Assembly (NCBI GenBank): GCA_964604305.1
Contig: CAZRYM010000007.1
Location: 1 to 63,941, forward strand
DNA: 63,941 nucleotides
Direction: 5' to 3'
From: JASUTC01 sp964604305
GTDB lineage: Bacteria; Thermotogota; Thermotogae; MWEM01
Below are positions 16,916 to 25,944 of this stretch, one piece after another. The stretch's first letter is position 1. Each line of letters opens with the position of its first letter. The notes beneath the pieces are model-generated. The model did no database searches and was not told the origin of the DNA. It saw only the letters and a list, made by a program, of their open reading frames with translations. The translations under genes and the position numbers were made by a program.

Positions 16916-18448
16916 ATGAAAAAAATTCTGGTTGTTTTTTTTCTGTTGATTGCTTTCACCATGTTGATTGCTGATTCATTTAAAGGGTATGTTTTTTTTG
17001 ATGTAAACAACAACGGTGAGTTTGATGAAGGAGAAATGGGCATTTCTCATGTGGTTGTATCAAATGGACTAGACTGTGTTTTAACTGATGAAGAAGGTTT
17101 TTATGAATTACCTGTTCTCAATGACTGCGTTATTTTCATAACAAAACCTGATACATATATGACACCGGTTAATGCATTCAATATACCGCAATTTTATTAT
17201 ATTCATTATCCTGAAGGGTCTCCTGATTTGAAATATCCTGCCATTGAACCAACGGGAGAGAGGCCGCTGGAATTGAATTTCCCTCTGTACAAGAGTGAAT
17301 TTAAAGGTAACTTTGAAATCATGGCTATTGGAGACCCCCAAACAAAGACTGCTGAACAGATTGATTATCTTAGGGATGACATCTATTGCGATCTGGTGAA
17401 TAGCAACAAAGAATTTGCCATTGTTCTTGGAGATATTATGGACAACGACATTTCGCTGTTCCCCTATTATCTGGAAGTGTGTGAGACTTCTAATATTCCC
17501 CTATATCATGTACCTGGCAATCATGATCTGAATTTTGGAGCATCTTCTGATAAACACAGTCTTGATACTTATATCAGCTATTTTGGGCCACCTTATTACT
17601 CCTTTGATTATGGGGAAGTCCATTTTGTTGTCTTAGACACTGTTGAATATACCGGTAACAATTCTTTTATTGGCAACATAGGTCAAAAGCAACTTGAATG
17701 GTTGAAAAACGACTTAAAATTCGTACCTGAAGATCAATTAATCTGCATATCCATGCATGTTCCACTTTATTCGAATGTAGACAATCCCGGGAAAGATCAT
17801 GTTAAAGATAGAAAAGACCTTTTTGAAGTATTAAGCGGAAGGGAGCATGTTCTAGCACTTGCAGGTCATACACATACTCTTGAGAATGTCTTTTTAAGTA
17901 AGGAAGATGGCTGGAATGGGTCTCAACCAATACATCTCATAATAGGAGGAGCGGCATGCGGATGCTGGTGGGGTGGTCCTTTTGATGAAAGAGGTATCCC
18001 CTACGCACTACAGGGAGATGGTGTACCAAATGGTTATAATTTGATTCAATTCAGTGGAAAAGCATATTCACATCTTTATAAATCTGCAAATATGGATGAG
18101 GATTTTCAGGTCAGAATTTCTTCGCCTCGAGGAAACATCAAGAGTAAAATGTTGAAATATACCGATCTTTACGCCAATGTTTTTAATGCAGGGTATGACA
18201 GCGATGTTTACTACAGTGTTGATAGTTCGGAGTATAAAATGATGAAAAAGAAAGCGGTGTATGATCCTTATACGCAACAGGTATACAGAGACGCGTTAAC
18301 TTATGGCGCCCCTAAACTTTGCGAACATCTTTTTATGGCTACTTTACCTGAGAAACTGGAAGTTGGGCTGCATACAATCGTTGTAAAATATACCGATAGA
18401 TATGGCAGGGAGTTTTCGGATAGTCTTATCTTTAAAGTTACTGACTAA
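16916..18448 (+). CDS. Secreted calcineurin-like metallophosphoesterase
   Basis: Exported protein of 510 residues. It has a signal peptide (1-20), an N-terminal beta domain with a DVNNNGEFDEGE calcium-binding-like loop typical of Metallophos_N/SdrD-type folds (about 21-110), and a metallophosphoesterase core (about 140-340). Metal ligands lie in GDPQ, LGDIMDN, VPGNHD, MHVPL and AGHTHT. A C-terminal beta domain follows (about 370-510). The substrate is unknown; relatives act on phosphodiesters or phosphomonoesters outside the membrane. GAAGGGGGAAG precedes the ATG. It is a single gene with its own terminator at 18478-18508. Confidence 0.9.
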   Translation: MKKILVVFFLLIAFTMLIADSFKGYVFFDVNNNGEFDEGEMGISHVVVSNGLDCVLTDEEGFYELPVLNDCVIFITKPDTYMTPVNAFNIPQFYYIHYPEGSPDLKYPAIEPTGERPLELNFPLYKSEFKGNFEIMAIGDPQTKTAEQIDYLRDDIYCDLVNSNKEFAIVLGDIMDNDISLFPYYLEVCETSNIPLYHVPGNHDLNFGASSDKHSLDTYISYFGPPYYSFDYGEVHFVVLDTVEYTGNNSFIGNIGQKQLEWLKNDLKFVPEDQLICISMHVPLYSNVDNPGKDHVKDRKDLFEVLSGREHVLALAGHTHTLENVFLSKEDGWNGSQPIHLIIGGAACGCWWGGPFDERGIPYALQGDGVPNGYNLIQFSGKAYSHLYKSANMDEDFQVRISSPRGNIKSKMLKYTDLYANVFNAGYDSDVYYSVDSSEYKMMKKKAVYDPYTQQVYRDALTYGAPKLCEHLFMATLPEKLEVGLHTIVVKYTDRYGREFSDSLIFKVTD

Positions 18449-18477
18449 TATCAAAACTTTGTTTTTAGTTTTTCTAT

Positions 18478-18508
18478 AGGACCGTTTTTTTGTTGACGGT
18501 CCTTTTTT
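18478..18508 (+). terminator. Rho-independent terminator after the phosphoesterase gene
   Basis: Eight-base-pair stem (18478-18485 with 18496-18503) with a T-rich loop and six T after it. It acts on the plus strand; on the minus strand the hairpin is followed by A-rich sequence. Confidence 0.9.
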
Positions 18509-18513
18509 AGTTT

Positions 18514-19308
18514 TTAAAAACGAATCATTTTCCAAAAGCCAATATTCTTAAACCCCATCTTTTTGTATATTGATCCTGCAGCAGGATTGTCATAAAACAA
18601 ACATGCGCTTTTCCCTTTTGAATTCAGTTCTTTCACAAGTAATGAAACACAGGCAGAAGCAAATCCATTTTTTCTGAAACGATCATCCGGTTCTGTGGCA
18701 ACTCCGATTATCATGGCTGAATCTTTTGTTTCCGCAGTAGAAGAAGCGGTTGATACAATCTTGTTGTTGACTTTTAGGATGGTCGTTTTTCTCGAACCGT
18801 CCTTTAACGTTTGTGAATACTCTTCCACATCATTATTGCCCTGAAATTCAGGGATTTTATCAAAAAGTTCTATGATTTCAGGAGCGTTATGATGTGTTGC
18901 ATATTCCACATTGTCATAAGGCAGACCGTTAATAGAAGATAATGTATCGCATTTTGCAAAATATTGATCTGAAATTGACTTTGTTTCTTTTGTTATTTTT
19001 TCTGAAACTGCTTCTATGACCTGTTTCTTTCCCGACAAAGCAGTTGCACCTTCTGATATTAATTCGTTCAGTTTTAACACAACCGGCGTTATGTTAAAAT
19101 CCATTTTTCTGAAGTACAACGTTAAATAAGTATGATAGAGCAGAATTAATGCTTTGATGGAATGATTTTCATCATGTATAAACACCTTGCATCTGTCGTT
19201 ATTCAAACCAAAGCTTTCAAGGTCTCCGATGGTAAATATGTTAAATTCAGGTTCGATTGAAACAAAATCCATAATTCTTATAATGTCTTCATTATTTGCT
19301 CTATGCAT
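18514..19308 (-). CDS. GNAT-family N-acetyltransferase
   Basis: Protein of 264 residues. The C-terminal GNAT domain (about 125-264) has the acetyl-CoA motif around ATEPDDRFRKNGFASACV and the terminal FYDNPAAGSIYKKMGFK. The N-terminal half (1-120) is a divergent second acetyltransferase-like fold, as in the GNAT zinc-ribbon-less two-domain subgroup. The acceptor is unknown. It is convergent with the phosphoesterase gene and separated from the sec operon by that operon's terminator. Confidence 0.8.
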   Translation of the reverse strand: MHRANNEDIIRIMDFVSIEPEFNIFTIGDLESFGLNNDRCKVFIHDENHSIKALILLYHTYLTLYFRKMDFNITPVVLKLNELISEGATALSGKKQVIEAVSEKITKETKSISDQYFAKCDTLSSINGLPYDNVEYATHHNAPEIIELFDKIPEFQGNNDVEEYSQTLKDGSRKTTILKVNNKIVSTASSTAETKDSAMIIGVATEPDDRFRKNGFASACVSLLVKELNSKGKSACLFYDNPAAGSIYKKMGFKNIGFWKMIRF

Positions 19309-19325
19309 TATTCACCTCAAATTAG

Positions 19326-19354
19326 AAAAAGGCTTCTCGTAAATGAGAAGCCTT
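19326..19354 (-). terminator. Rho-independent terminator of the yajC-secD-secF operon
   Basis: Ten-base-pair stem (19329-19338 with 19345-19354) followed on the minus strand by a T-rich tract (TTTCT), 22 bases past secF. Confidence 0.9.
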
Positions 19355-19376
19355 AAAAGTCATATTAAAGAAAAAA

Positions 19377-20255
19377 TTATCTTTTTTTGCTTAACATTCC
19401 AATCAAAATTGGACTGGCTATGTAGATGGATGAATAAGTTCCAACAACAACACCAGCAGTCATTCCGAAGGCAAATGGTTGAAGACCTGAACCGCCAAAC
19501 AAAAGCATGGTAAAAACGACTATAAACGTTGTTAATGACGTGTTGATGGTTCTTCCCAACACTTGATTTATACTGTTGTTTATAGTTTTTTCTATGTCTT
19601 CTTTTCTGAATCTCTTCATATTTTCTCTTATTCTGTCGTATACAACAATTGTGTCGTTTAATGAATAACCCAACAAGGTCAAAATAGCTGCAATTACAGA
19701 AACATCGAATGGTATGGAGAATATTGAATAAAGGCCAAGAGTAATGATTGCATCATGTGCTAAAGCTAAAATTGCACCAATACCAAATGAGAATTTAAAA
19801 CGTACTGTTATATAGATTAAAATGATTGCCAGAGCGATAATAGCTATCCAAGTTGACTTTTCTTTCAATTCTGAAGCTGCAAATCCACTTACGGCATTAA
19901 AGGATTGGACTTTTAACTCTGACAGATTATTGATGAGAGTTTCTTTTTGATCAGCATCAAAGAAATCTTGCACGATGACTGAAAAGCTAGAAACGATTTC
20001 TTCATCTGATCGAATATCATTCATCTTTGAAATTCTTGCCAACTCAAAATCTTCATCAAGAGCAGCCAATTTCTCCCTTATTTCAGCAACCGTTAAATCC
20101 TTAGTGGAAGAAAAGACAATGTCTGTTCCGCCTGCAAAGTCAACTCCAAAGTTAAATCCTTTAGTGAAGATAGAGATTATCGAAACGATGATTAGGACAG
20201 CGGAAATTATTAGGAACATCTTTCTTTTGCTTGTGAAATCAATCTCCCTTCTCAT
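19377..20255 (-). CDS. secF: Protein translocase subunit SecF
   Basis: Accessory subunit of Sec translocation that uses the ion gradient to pull preproteins, 292 residues. Features: first membrane helix (about 13-30), FGVDFAGGTDIVF, a periplasmic region, then five C-terminal helices including ALAHDAIITLGLYS and LTLLGYSLNDTIVVYDRIREN, the RND-type SecF signature. Its ATG overlaps the secD stop by four bases, showing translational coupling. Confidence 0.97.
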   Translation of the reverse strand: MRREIDFTSKRKMFLIISAVLIIVSIISIFTKGFNFGVDFAGGTDIVFSSTKDLTVAEIREKLAALDEDFELARISKMNDIRSDEEIVSSFSVIVQDFFDADQKETLINNLSELKVQSFNAVSGFAASELKEKSTWIAIIALAIILIYITVRFKFSFGIGAILALAHDAIITLGLYSIFSIPFDVSVIAAILTLLGYSLNDTIVVYDRIRENMKRFRKEDIEKTINNSINQVLGRTINTSLTTFIVVFTMLLFGGSGLQPFAFGMTAGVVVGTYSSIYIASPILIGMLSKKR

Positions 20256-21658
20256 ACACGATCACCTGCCTCAGTTTCGGGGTTATGCCATTTGTTTTCT
20301 ATAGACCCTGACATCGCATCAAGTATGACCCTTGAAACGACTAAAGTGGTAAACATACTACCAAGAATACCGATAATCAAGGTAGTGGCGAAACCCTTTA
20401 TTGTTCCTGTACCGAGATAATATAGAACAATTGAAGCAAGTATTGTAGTTACATTTGCATCAAAAATTGTAGAGAATGATTTGGAATAACCTCCTGAAAT
20501 CGCATTTAAAGGAGTTTTACCCATTTTCATTTCTTCTTTGATTCTTTCAAGTACGATAATATTCCCATCAACAGTTGTTCCGATTGTTAAAATGATACCG
20601 GCAATACCAGGCAGTGTAAGAATAAAGTTACCCCCTGCCATTACACCGAGTAACAATAAGGAGTTGAATATCAAAGCGATATCTGCTACGATTCCGAATA
20701 AACCGTAAACGATTATCATGTAAACCAAAACAATTCCCAATCCAAATAAACCGGCGATTAAACTTGCCCTGATAATGTCTTTTCCAAGAGTAGGTCCAAG
20801 TGTTCTTTCCTGAAGTTTTTCCAATTCTGCAGGAAGGTTTCCACTTTTAATAAGAGCTGCAAGCTCCATTGATTCTTGTGCAGTAAAGCTTCCGGAAATT
20901 TCAGCTTGTCCATCCCTGATAGGGGTTTGAACGACTGGAGCAACAAGTACGATGTCATCAAGAACAATTGGAAGTTGTTCTCCAACAAAATTAGATGTTA
21001 TTCGACCAAAAAGGTCTGCGCCTTCATTATCAAAGGTCAGTTGAATTTTAAACCCGCCTCTTTGTGTGTCAGCTGCTGCTACAGCGTTTCTTACTGAGGA
21101 ACCGTCAAGATAGTATTTCTGTGCGCCTATCTTTACATAATCTCTTACCAAGTACCAGAGTGTTGTGTTATTGACAGGATCCTTATATCTTAACCATTCT
21201 GTGTCGATGTAATTGATGCCAACCTTTTTTGCCGGTTTTGTGTCAGATTCCTGAGATTCCAGGATTTCTCCAAAGTATAGTTTCCCCTTTTTTCCTACCA
21301 ACCTTTCGGCAACTGCCGGGTCCTCTACACCAGGTATCTCTACCCTCAATCTTGTATCTACTCCACTGCCAACCTTTTGAACAGTTGCTTCAGTATAGTT
21401 TGCACTATCAAGTCTCTGTCTGACAACTACAACAACTTGGTCAGCAACTTCGGATATAGTTTTATCCGAATCTTCATTCAATTTAATTGCATAATCTAGT
21501 CTTGAACCGCCTTTTATATCCAGTCCCAATCTTATATTTCCGAACATTCTATCAAAAAAAGAAGAATATTCTTTTCCTGGAGTGGGCCAGAACAAGCCTA
21601 TTAAAGCGGCTAAAAATACAATTATTACAAAAATGAGTCTGATTCTGTCTGCTCTCAA
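20252..21658 (-). CDS. secD: Protein translocase subunit SecD
   Basis: Partner of SecF, 468 residues. It has an N-terminal helix, GLDIKGGSRLDYAI, a periplasmic P1 region with GVEDPAVAERLVGKKGKL, and six membrane segments with GTTVDGNIIVLERIKEE. It starts at TTG 21658 with GAGGGGAAC just upstream. SecD and SecF are separate genes, as in Thermotogota and many others. Confidence 0.97.
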   Translation of the reverse strand: MRADRIRLIFVIIVFLAALIGLFWPTPGKEYSSFFDRMFGNIRLGLDIKGGSRLDYAIKLNEDSDKTISEVADQVVVVVRQRLDSANYTEATVQKVGSGVDTRLRVEIPGVEDPAVAERLVGKKGKLYFGEILESQESDTKPAKKVGINYIDTEWLRYKDPVNNTTLWYLVRDYVKIGAQKYYLDGSSVRNAVAAADTQRGGFKIQLTFDNEGADLFGRITSNFVGEQLPIVLDDIVLVAPVVQTPIRDGQAEISGSFTAQESMELAALIKSGNLPAELEKLQERTLGPTLGKDIIRASLIAGLFGLGIVLVYMIIVYGLFGIVADIALIFNSLLLLGVMAGGNFILTLPGIAGIILTIGTTVDGNIIVLERIKEEMKMGKTPLNAISGGYSKSFSTIFDANVTTILASIVLYYLGTGTIKGFATTLIIGILGSMFTTLVVSRVILDAMSGSIENKWHNPETEAGDRV

Positions 21659-21704
21659 AATGTTCCCCTCACTTTCCTTCTAATGATCTTTATATCGCAG
21701 ATTT

Positions 21705-22091
21705 TTATCTTTCAATGGTCTTGTTTGGATCTTTGTTGTTTTTGCCTAATATTGCAGAGATAGACTTTTTTGATATTTCCATTTTTGTATCACCGGTCTT
21801 AATCTCTAATGTAGTTTCTTCCATGGATATTACCTTCCCGATGATACCGCCAATAGTGACAATCTTGTCTCCGACTTTAAGCTTTCCCATCATTGACTTA
21901 AACTCTTTGTCCTTTTTCCTCTGCGGCATAATGATCAAAAAATAGAACATGGCAAATAAAATAACGATCCATATGATCATCCCCATGGCTCCTCCGCCGG
22001 CTACGCCAGCAGCACCATCAGCAGCGCCCTCTGTTGTTTGCGGTGCAGCAGTGGCATCAGGAGGACCAAATGCCCTGAATAAAAATTCCAT
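21705..22091 (-). CDS. yajC: Preprotein translocase subunit YajC
   Basis: Small single-span membrane protein of 128 residues. It has an Ala/Gly-rich N-terminal segment, a helix (IIWIVILFAMFYFLIIMPQR), then the conserved cytoplasmic tail MMGKLKVGDKIVTIGGIIG. The start is set to ATG 22091, with AAGAGGTG six bases upstream; the GTG at 22100 lies inside that ribosome binding site. First gene of the secDF operon; tRNA-Ser lies 42 bases upstream. Confidence 0.95.
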   Translation of the reverse strand: MEFLFRAFGPPDATAAPQTTEGAADGAAGVAGGGAMGMIIWIVILFAMFYFLIIMPQRKKDKEFKSMMGKLKVGDKIVTIGGIIGKVISMEETTLEIKTGDTKMEISKKSISAILGKNNKDPNKTIER

Positions 22092-22132
22092 TTGTTTCAC
22101 CTCTTCTTTTCATAAGTATTTTTACAACACAA

Positions 22133-22221
22133 TGGCGGAGGCGACGGGATTCGAACCCACATAGGCAAATTTGCCCACCGATTTTCGAGACCGGCTCCTT
22201 AGCCAATTCGGACACGCCTCC
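22133..22221 (-). tRNA. tRNA-Ser (anticodon CGA)
   Basis: Class II tRNA of 89 bases including an encoded CCA. The acceptor stem GGAGGCG pairs with CGCCTCC. The anticodon stem CCGGT/ATCGG encloses CTCGAAA, giving CGA, which reads UCG. A long variable arm (GGGCAAATTTGCC) and GGTTCGAATCC T-loop are present, with discriminator G. It lies between the FapA-like gene and yajC. Confidence 0.97.
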
Positions 22222-22236
22222 TACCAAACGAATGGT

Positions 22237-22245
22237 ATTATATCA
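22237..22245 (-). promoter_or_regulatory. tRNA-Ser promoter, extended -10
   Basis: The minus strand reads TGATATAAT, ending 16 bases before the mature tRNA 5' end. It overlaps the stop of the upstream FapA-like gene. Confidence 0.6.
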
Positions 22246-23656
22246 TATTATTCTTTTTATTATTATTACTATAGCCACCAATTCTTATCTCTCCTCCTTC
22301 AAGAACAAGTATGACTTTTTCATAATCTCGATTGGCATAAAATTTCCTGTCTCGAATGGTAATTTCAGTACCTGCATAAAGGAGTTTTTTTGCAATGATC
22401 TTTGCACCGGAAACCATCACTTCTATCTTCTTTTCAGTTTCAGCAAGTTCCTGCTTCAGTTTTGGAATTTCAACATTCAGATTGTTTATGGTTTGGACGC
22501 TCTTAAGCAACATGTCAAGCTTGTCCTTTGGAAATTGATTTTTCATTTTTTCTCTCAGGGTTTTGAGCTTTTTAGCAATTAATTGTAATTTTTGAATATT
22601 TTCTTCATCAATCTTTATCTGTGACTGGAGTAAAATGATCTTTTCACGCAAAGAAGGATCAATACCAACTTCAACACTGGTTTTAAGATTCATGTTTGAG
22701 CCAATCTGATTGGCAATCAGTTCGTGTCCTGATGAGGCATAACCCCCAACCAATTCTCCCGGTCGCCCTTCAATTTTTAAGCTGTTCTTAGCTTTAAGTG
22801 TTGAATTAACTGACGCAGAATCAATGATAATATCCCTACCTGCTTCAAATTCTGCATTTTCTGCAAATCTAACTTTAATATCTCTTCCGGCTGAAAGAAA
22901 GGCCTTTCCTCTTCCCTTGATACCCGCTTCTATTTCTATGTCTCTCCCGGCTACCAATGTGGCTGCTTCGACAATATCATTTACTTTGATATCTTCTCTG
23001 GCTTTAACAATGAAGCCGGGTTTGACAGTTCCTTCTATAATAACAGTGCCTTCAAAATCTATGTTGCCCACCCCGGCATCAAGCTCACCTGTGATGATTA
23101 AAATTTGATCAACATTTATTTTATCCTTATCATATCTTAATATTCCCTCTTTCAAGGCAACTAACTTTGTGTCATCAGGATCTACAACAGTATTTTCTCC
23201 CTGTAATTTCTTCAAACTGGTGTCTTTTGGTTTTTTTGGCATTATCTTTTTGCCATAAACATCTATTCCGGGCTCTCCCTCTTTAGGAGGGATTCTTTTT
23301 GCAATAAGAAGTCCTTTTTTAACGATAAATTTCTTATAGACATTACCGTGAATTTTATCAATTTTTCCTGAAGAATAAGCTTTTAGCTTTTCAAAATCAA
23401 AATTATAGACAATTTCTGCATCATGAGATTCTTTTGGAGGCTCCCCTTTTGCAAAAAGAACGGGAATGTCAGGTGTATTCATTTCAATGAATCTTTCAAT
23501 TGCAGATTCATCAACTCCTTGTTTAACCTTCCAGATTGTGAAAGCTTGATCCACCTCTTCGCGCGATATAGGCTTGTCTAATCCCTCAATCGGTCTGTAA
23601 ACAAGAAATGCGTTGAGATTGTTTGCATCGGTTTTAACTTCGATTCTGTTGGCCAT
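22238..23656 (-). CDS. FapA/DUF342-family protein
   Basis: Protein of 472 residues. It has an N-terminal DUF342 domain (about 1-180) followed by a Gly/Asp-rich right-handed beta-helix built from short repeats such as EAGRDIIIDSASV and VAGRDIEIEAGIKGRG (about 190-320). A coiled coil follows (about 335-425, DEENIQKLQLIAKKLKTLRE) and a beta tail. Relatives are annotated flagellar assembly protein A and polymer-forming cytoskeletal proteins. No flagellar genes are nearby, so the role is open. It starts 33 bases after the 2-oxoacid oxidoreductase alpha gene. Confidence 0.82.
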   Translation of the reverse strand: MANRIEVKTDANNLNAFLVYRPIEGLDKPISREEVDQAFTIWKVKQGVDESAIERFIEMNTPDIPVLFAKGEPPKESHDAEIVYNFDFEKLKAYSSGKIDKIHGNVYKKFIVKKGLLIAKRIPPKEGEPGIDVYGKKIMPKKPKDTSLKKLQGENTVVDPDDTKLVALKEGILRYDKDKINVDQILIITGELDAGVGNIDFEGTVIIEGTVKPGFIVKAREDIKVNDIVEAATLVAGRDIEIEAGIKGRGKAFLSAGRDIKVRFAENAEFEAGRDIIIDSASVNSTLKAKNSLKIEGRPGELVGGYASSGHELIANQIGSNMNLKTSVEVGIDPSLREKIILLQSQIKIDEENIQKLQLIAKKLKTLREKMKNQFPKDKLDMLLKSVQTINNLNVEIPKLKQELAETEKKIEVMVSGAKIIAKKLLYAGTEITIRDRKFYANRDYEKVILVLEGGEIRIGGYSNNNKKNNMI

Positions 23657-23689
23657 GACAATACACCTACCTTCCTTTATACCAGTTGA

Positions 23690-24850
23690 TTAATACTCAT
23701 CCAGCTCTATTCTCATCTCGGTTATTGCCTCAAGCATTTGTTCAGGTGGTATTAGACTGCCGTCTACCCTGCTTAAAAGTCTAAGAAGCTTTTTTTGTTT
23801 ATTTAATCGAGAAACTTCCTGAAAAATCTGACCCAGATTTAGTTCAGCTACTAATACGGCATCCACGTTTTGTAAAAGCTTTACAAGTTTAGCATTAGGG
23901 AATGGCCAGATGGTTATTGGTCGGAACAATCCGATTTTCATGCCATCGACCCTTGCCAATTTAACAGCTCTTTTTGCTGCTCTTGCAGCAGTTCCATAAG
24001 CAACTATGAGAATTTCAGCATCTTCAGTCATGTATTCTTCATATGCTGTGATTTCATCTCTGTGCATTCGAATCTTTTTATCTAATTGTCTAAGAAGTTT
24101 ATCGGCCATACTGGAGCTTCCCATTGGAAAACCGGTTTCATCATGAACCAAGCCCGAAACATGAAATCTGCTTTTTCCCATACTCATAAGTGGAGTAGTT
24201 GTGTCATTAACACTTTCAAAGGGATGATATATCTCTTCATCTTCAAGGTCTTCTCCAGACAATCTGGGTAAAATATATTTTGAATCGATTTTCGGAATTT
24301 CGAAACTTTCTCGCATATGTCCCAACGTTTCATCCATGAGAAATATGACCGGTGTTCTAAAACGTTCAGCAAGGAAAAATGCTTTTATGATCAATGTATA
24401 AGTTTCTTTAACTGTACTTGGATACAAGGCGATAATCGGATGATCACCATGAGTTCCCCATTTTGCTTGCATGATATCTCCCTGAGATATTCTGGTAGGC
24501 ATACCTGTACTGGGCCCTCCACGCATTACATTGACAAATACACAAGGTGTTTCGGTCATTGATGCATAACCAATAGCCTCCTGCATCAGTGAAAAGCCAG
24601 GACCGCTGGTAGCGGTCATTGATTTGGCACCTGAAAGAGAAGCCCCGATTATGGAACAAGCGCTTGCAATTTCATCTTCCATCTGGATGAACCGGCCACC
24701 TACTTTAGGTAATTCTTCAGCCATTGTTTCGGCTATTTCAGTGGCGGGTGTAATGGGATAACCCCCAAAAAACCTGCATCCAGCCTCTATAGCGCCTAAA
24801 GCACATGCTTTATCTCCCTGTAAAAGAACATAGTCTCCAACCTTATACAT
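23690..24850 (-). CDS. 2-oxoacid:ferredoxin oxidoreductase subunit alpha
   Basis: Pyrimidine-binding (alpha) subunit of a 2-oxoglutarate- or 2-oxoacid-type ferredoxin oxidoreductase, 386 residues. Motifs: GDKACALGAIEAGCRFFGGYPITPATEIAE region, EDEIASACSIIGAS, TSGPGFSLMQEAIGYA, RGGPSTGMPT, then the transketolase C-terminal part (VAYGTAARAAKRAV and AELNLGQ). The length fits KorA. It overlaps the ferredoxin subunit gene by eight bases. The thiamine-binding beta subunit and gamma subunit expected next are absent: FapA-like DUF342 follows instead. Confidence 0.93.
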   Translation of the reverse strand: MYKVGDYVLLQGDKACALGAIEAGCRFFGGYPITPATEIAETMAEELPKVGGRFIQMEDEIASACSIIGASLSGAKSMTATSGPGFSLMQEAIGYASMTETPCVFVNVMRGGPSTGMPTRISQGDIMQAKWGTHGDHPIIALYPSTVKETYTLIIKAFFLAERFRTPVIFLMDETLGHMRESFEIPKIDSKYILPRLSGEDLEDEEIYHPFESVNDTTTPLMSMGKSRFHVSGLVHDETGFPMGSSSMADKLLRQLDKKIRMHRDEITAYEEYMTEDAEILIVAYGTAARAAKRAVKLARVDGMKIGLFRPITIWPFPNAKLVKLLQNVDAVLVAELNLGQIFQEVSRLNKQKKLLRLLSRVDGSLIPPEQMLEAITEMRIELDEY

Positions 24851-25070
24851 TATCGTCTTCTCCTTCCTTTTCTATTATATCAATTGCAAAATCAGGACAT
24901 AAACGTTCACATTGTTTGCAACCAATGCAAGCCTTTTCGTCTGCAACAGCAGGAGCGTCCCCCTTACCCTTTCTTATCGCCTGAGTCGGGCAAACAGTAT
25001 AACAAATACCACATGCTTTACAAAGGTCATAGTTGATTTTAACAAGATAGTGTTTCTTTTGGCTCACCAA
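24843..25070 (-). CDS. 2-oxoacid:ferredoxin oxidoreductase ferredoxin-type subunit
   Basis: Seventy-five-residue protein with two [4Fe-4S] motifs, CKACGICYTVCP (about 17-28) and CIGCKQCERLCP (about 48-59). It is the KorD-type electron-transfer subunit of the adjacent alpha subunit. It starts at TTG 25070 with GGAGG upstream. It overlaps the stop of the preceding 119-residue ORF by seven bases. Confidence 0.93.
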   Translation of the reverse strand: MVSQKKHYLVKINYDLCKACGICYTVCPTQAIRKGKGDAPAVADEKACIGCKQCERLCPDFAIDIIEKEGEDDNV

Positions 25071-25423
25071 TTCTTGACACCTCCAGAATTATAATGTTTT
25101 ATGTATTTTTTGATCAAGTCATAACGTGACTCGACATCCCCGAATAGCAAAAATATGTTATTATTTAATCTTACCACAAGAAGTTTAAAGAGGCAAAATT
25201 TATTTATATTTATTTTACGAGAATTGAACTTAAACAAGGTTTTCCCATAGATAATTCCGCCTTCGGAAAAATCTATTGTAAAATGGCTGAAAAAAAATTC
25301 ATATAAATACAAGAAAGAAAGAATAATAGCTGCTAATTTAAAACCATTCATTAAGGGTAAAAATTGCAGGTACACAGTCAAACAGAAGATAATTAAAGCA
25401 TGTATAACAAAACTTAAAGGCAA
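25064..25423 (-). CDS. Small membrane protein, unknown function
   Basis: 119 residues: two hydrophobic segments (about 5-22 and 28-46), then a soluble beta-rich tail with ITYGKTLFKF-like strands resembling a bacterial PH domain. I do not recognise a specific family. TTG start at 25423 with GGAGTG seven bases upstream; it begins just after the rpmB terminator and overlaps the ferredoxin gene, so it is probably first in that operon. Confidence 0.6.
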   Translation of the reverse strand: MPLSFVIHALIIFCLTVYLQFLPLMNGFKLAAIILSFLYLYEFFFSHFTIDFSEGGIIYGKTLFKFNSRKININKFCLFKLLVVRLNNNIFLLFGDVESRYDLIKKYIKHYNSGGVKNW

Positions 25424-25445
25424 ACTGGTTCACTCCAAAAAATAA

Positions 25446-25468
25446 AAAAGCGCGAAAAACGCGCTTTT
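25446..25468 (-). terminator. Rho-independent terminator after rpmB
   Basis: Nine-base-pair stem (25446-25454 with 25460-25468) with an A/T loop, followed on the minus strand by a T-rich tract. Confidence 0.9.
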
Positions 25469-25470
25469 AT

Positions 25471-25665
25471 TTAAATAGCCCTTTTAACCTTTCCGGCTTT
25501 TAGACACTTTGCACAAACCTTGATTCTTTTTTTCTGTCCATTTTCATCTAATATCTTGACGGACTGTAAATTGGGTTTCCAAGTTCTTCTGGTTTTCGTA
25601 TTTGAATGACTTACACTATTTCCGGTTGTTGTTCCCTTGCCGCAAACATCGCACTTCCATGCCAT
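25471..25665 (-). CDS. rpmB: 50S ribosomal protein L28
   Basis: 64-residue ribosomal protein with the L28 signature: CDVCGKGTTTGNSVSHSN, TRRTWKPNLQ and CAKCLKAGKV. The two CxxC pairs show the zinc-binding form. GGAGG lies upstream of the ATG. Monocistronic, with a textbook promoter and terminator. Confidence 0.97.
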   Translation of the reverse strand: MAWKCDVCGKGTTTGNSVSHSNTKTRRTWKPNLQSVKILDENGQKKRIKVCAKCLKAGKVKRAI

Positions 25666-25709
25666 GATCGATTCCTCCTTTCAATTTCTTTTTCTATTTT
25701 ACGAGGGCA

Positions 25710-25738
25710 ATTATACCAATACCGCTTACATTTTTCAA
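25710..25738 (-). promoter_or_regulatory. rpmB promoter
   Basis: The best sigma-A-type promoter of the window: TTGAAA, a 17-base spacer whose end forms the extended element TGG, then TATAAT, 45 bases upstream of rpmB. Confidence 0.85.
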
Positions 25739-25897
25739 GGTTAATTGAAAAGTTACTATAAATTAATTGCTTATACATAAAAAAACTCTTAAAAAGTTAA
25801 ATAACTTTTGAAGCCTGGTGATTATAGCAAATGTACCTTTAAAAATCAATTCCGGATTTATTTGATTTAAAAAAGACGAGTGCATATTGTCATAATA

Positions 25898-25906
25898 TGG
25901 TATATT
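25898..25906 (+). promoter_or_regulatory. Possible promoter of the threonine operon
   Basis: TGGTATATT 38 bases upstream of the aspartokinase ATG, one mismatch from the recurring extended -10. The rest of 25740-25897 is AT-rich; I see no riboswitch or leader-peptide attenuator in it. Confidence 0.4.
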
Positions 25907-25944
25907 TATAAAATTACAGTTTGAAAAATGGCAGGTGATGGAAA

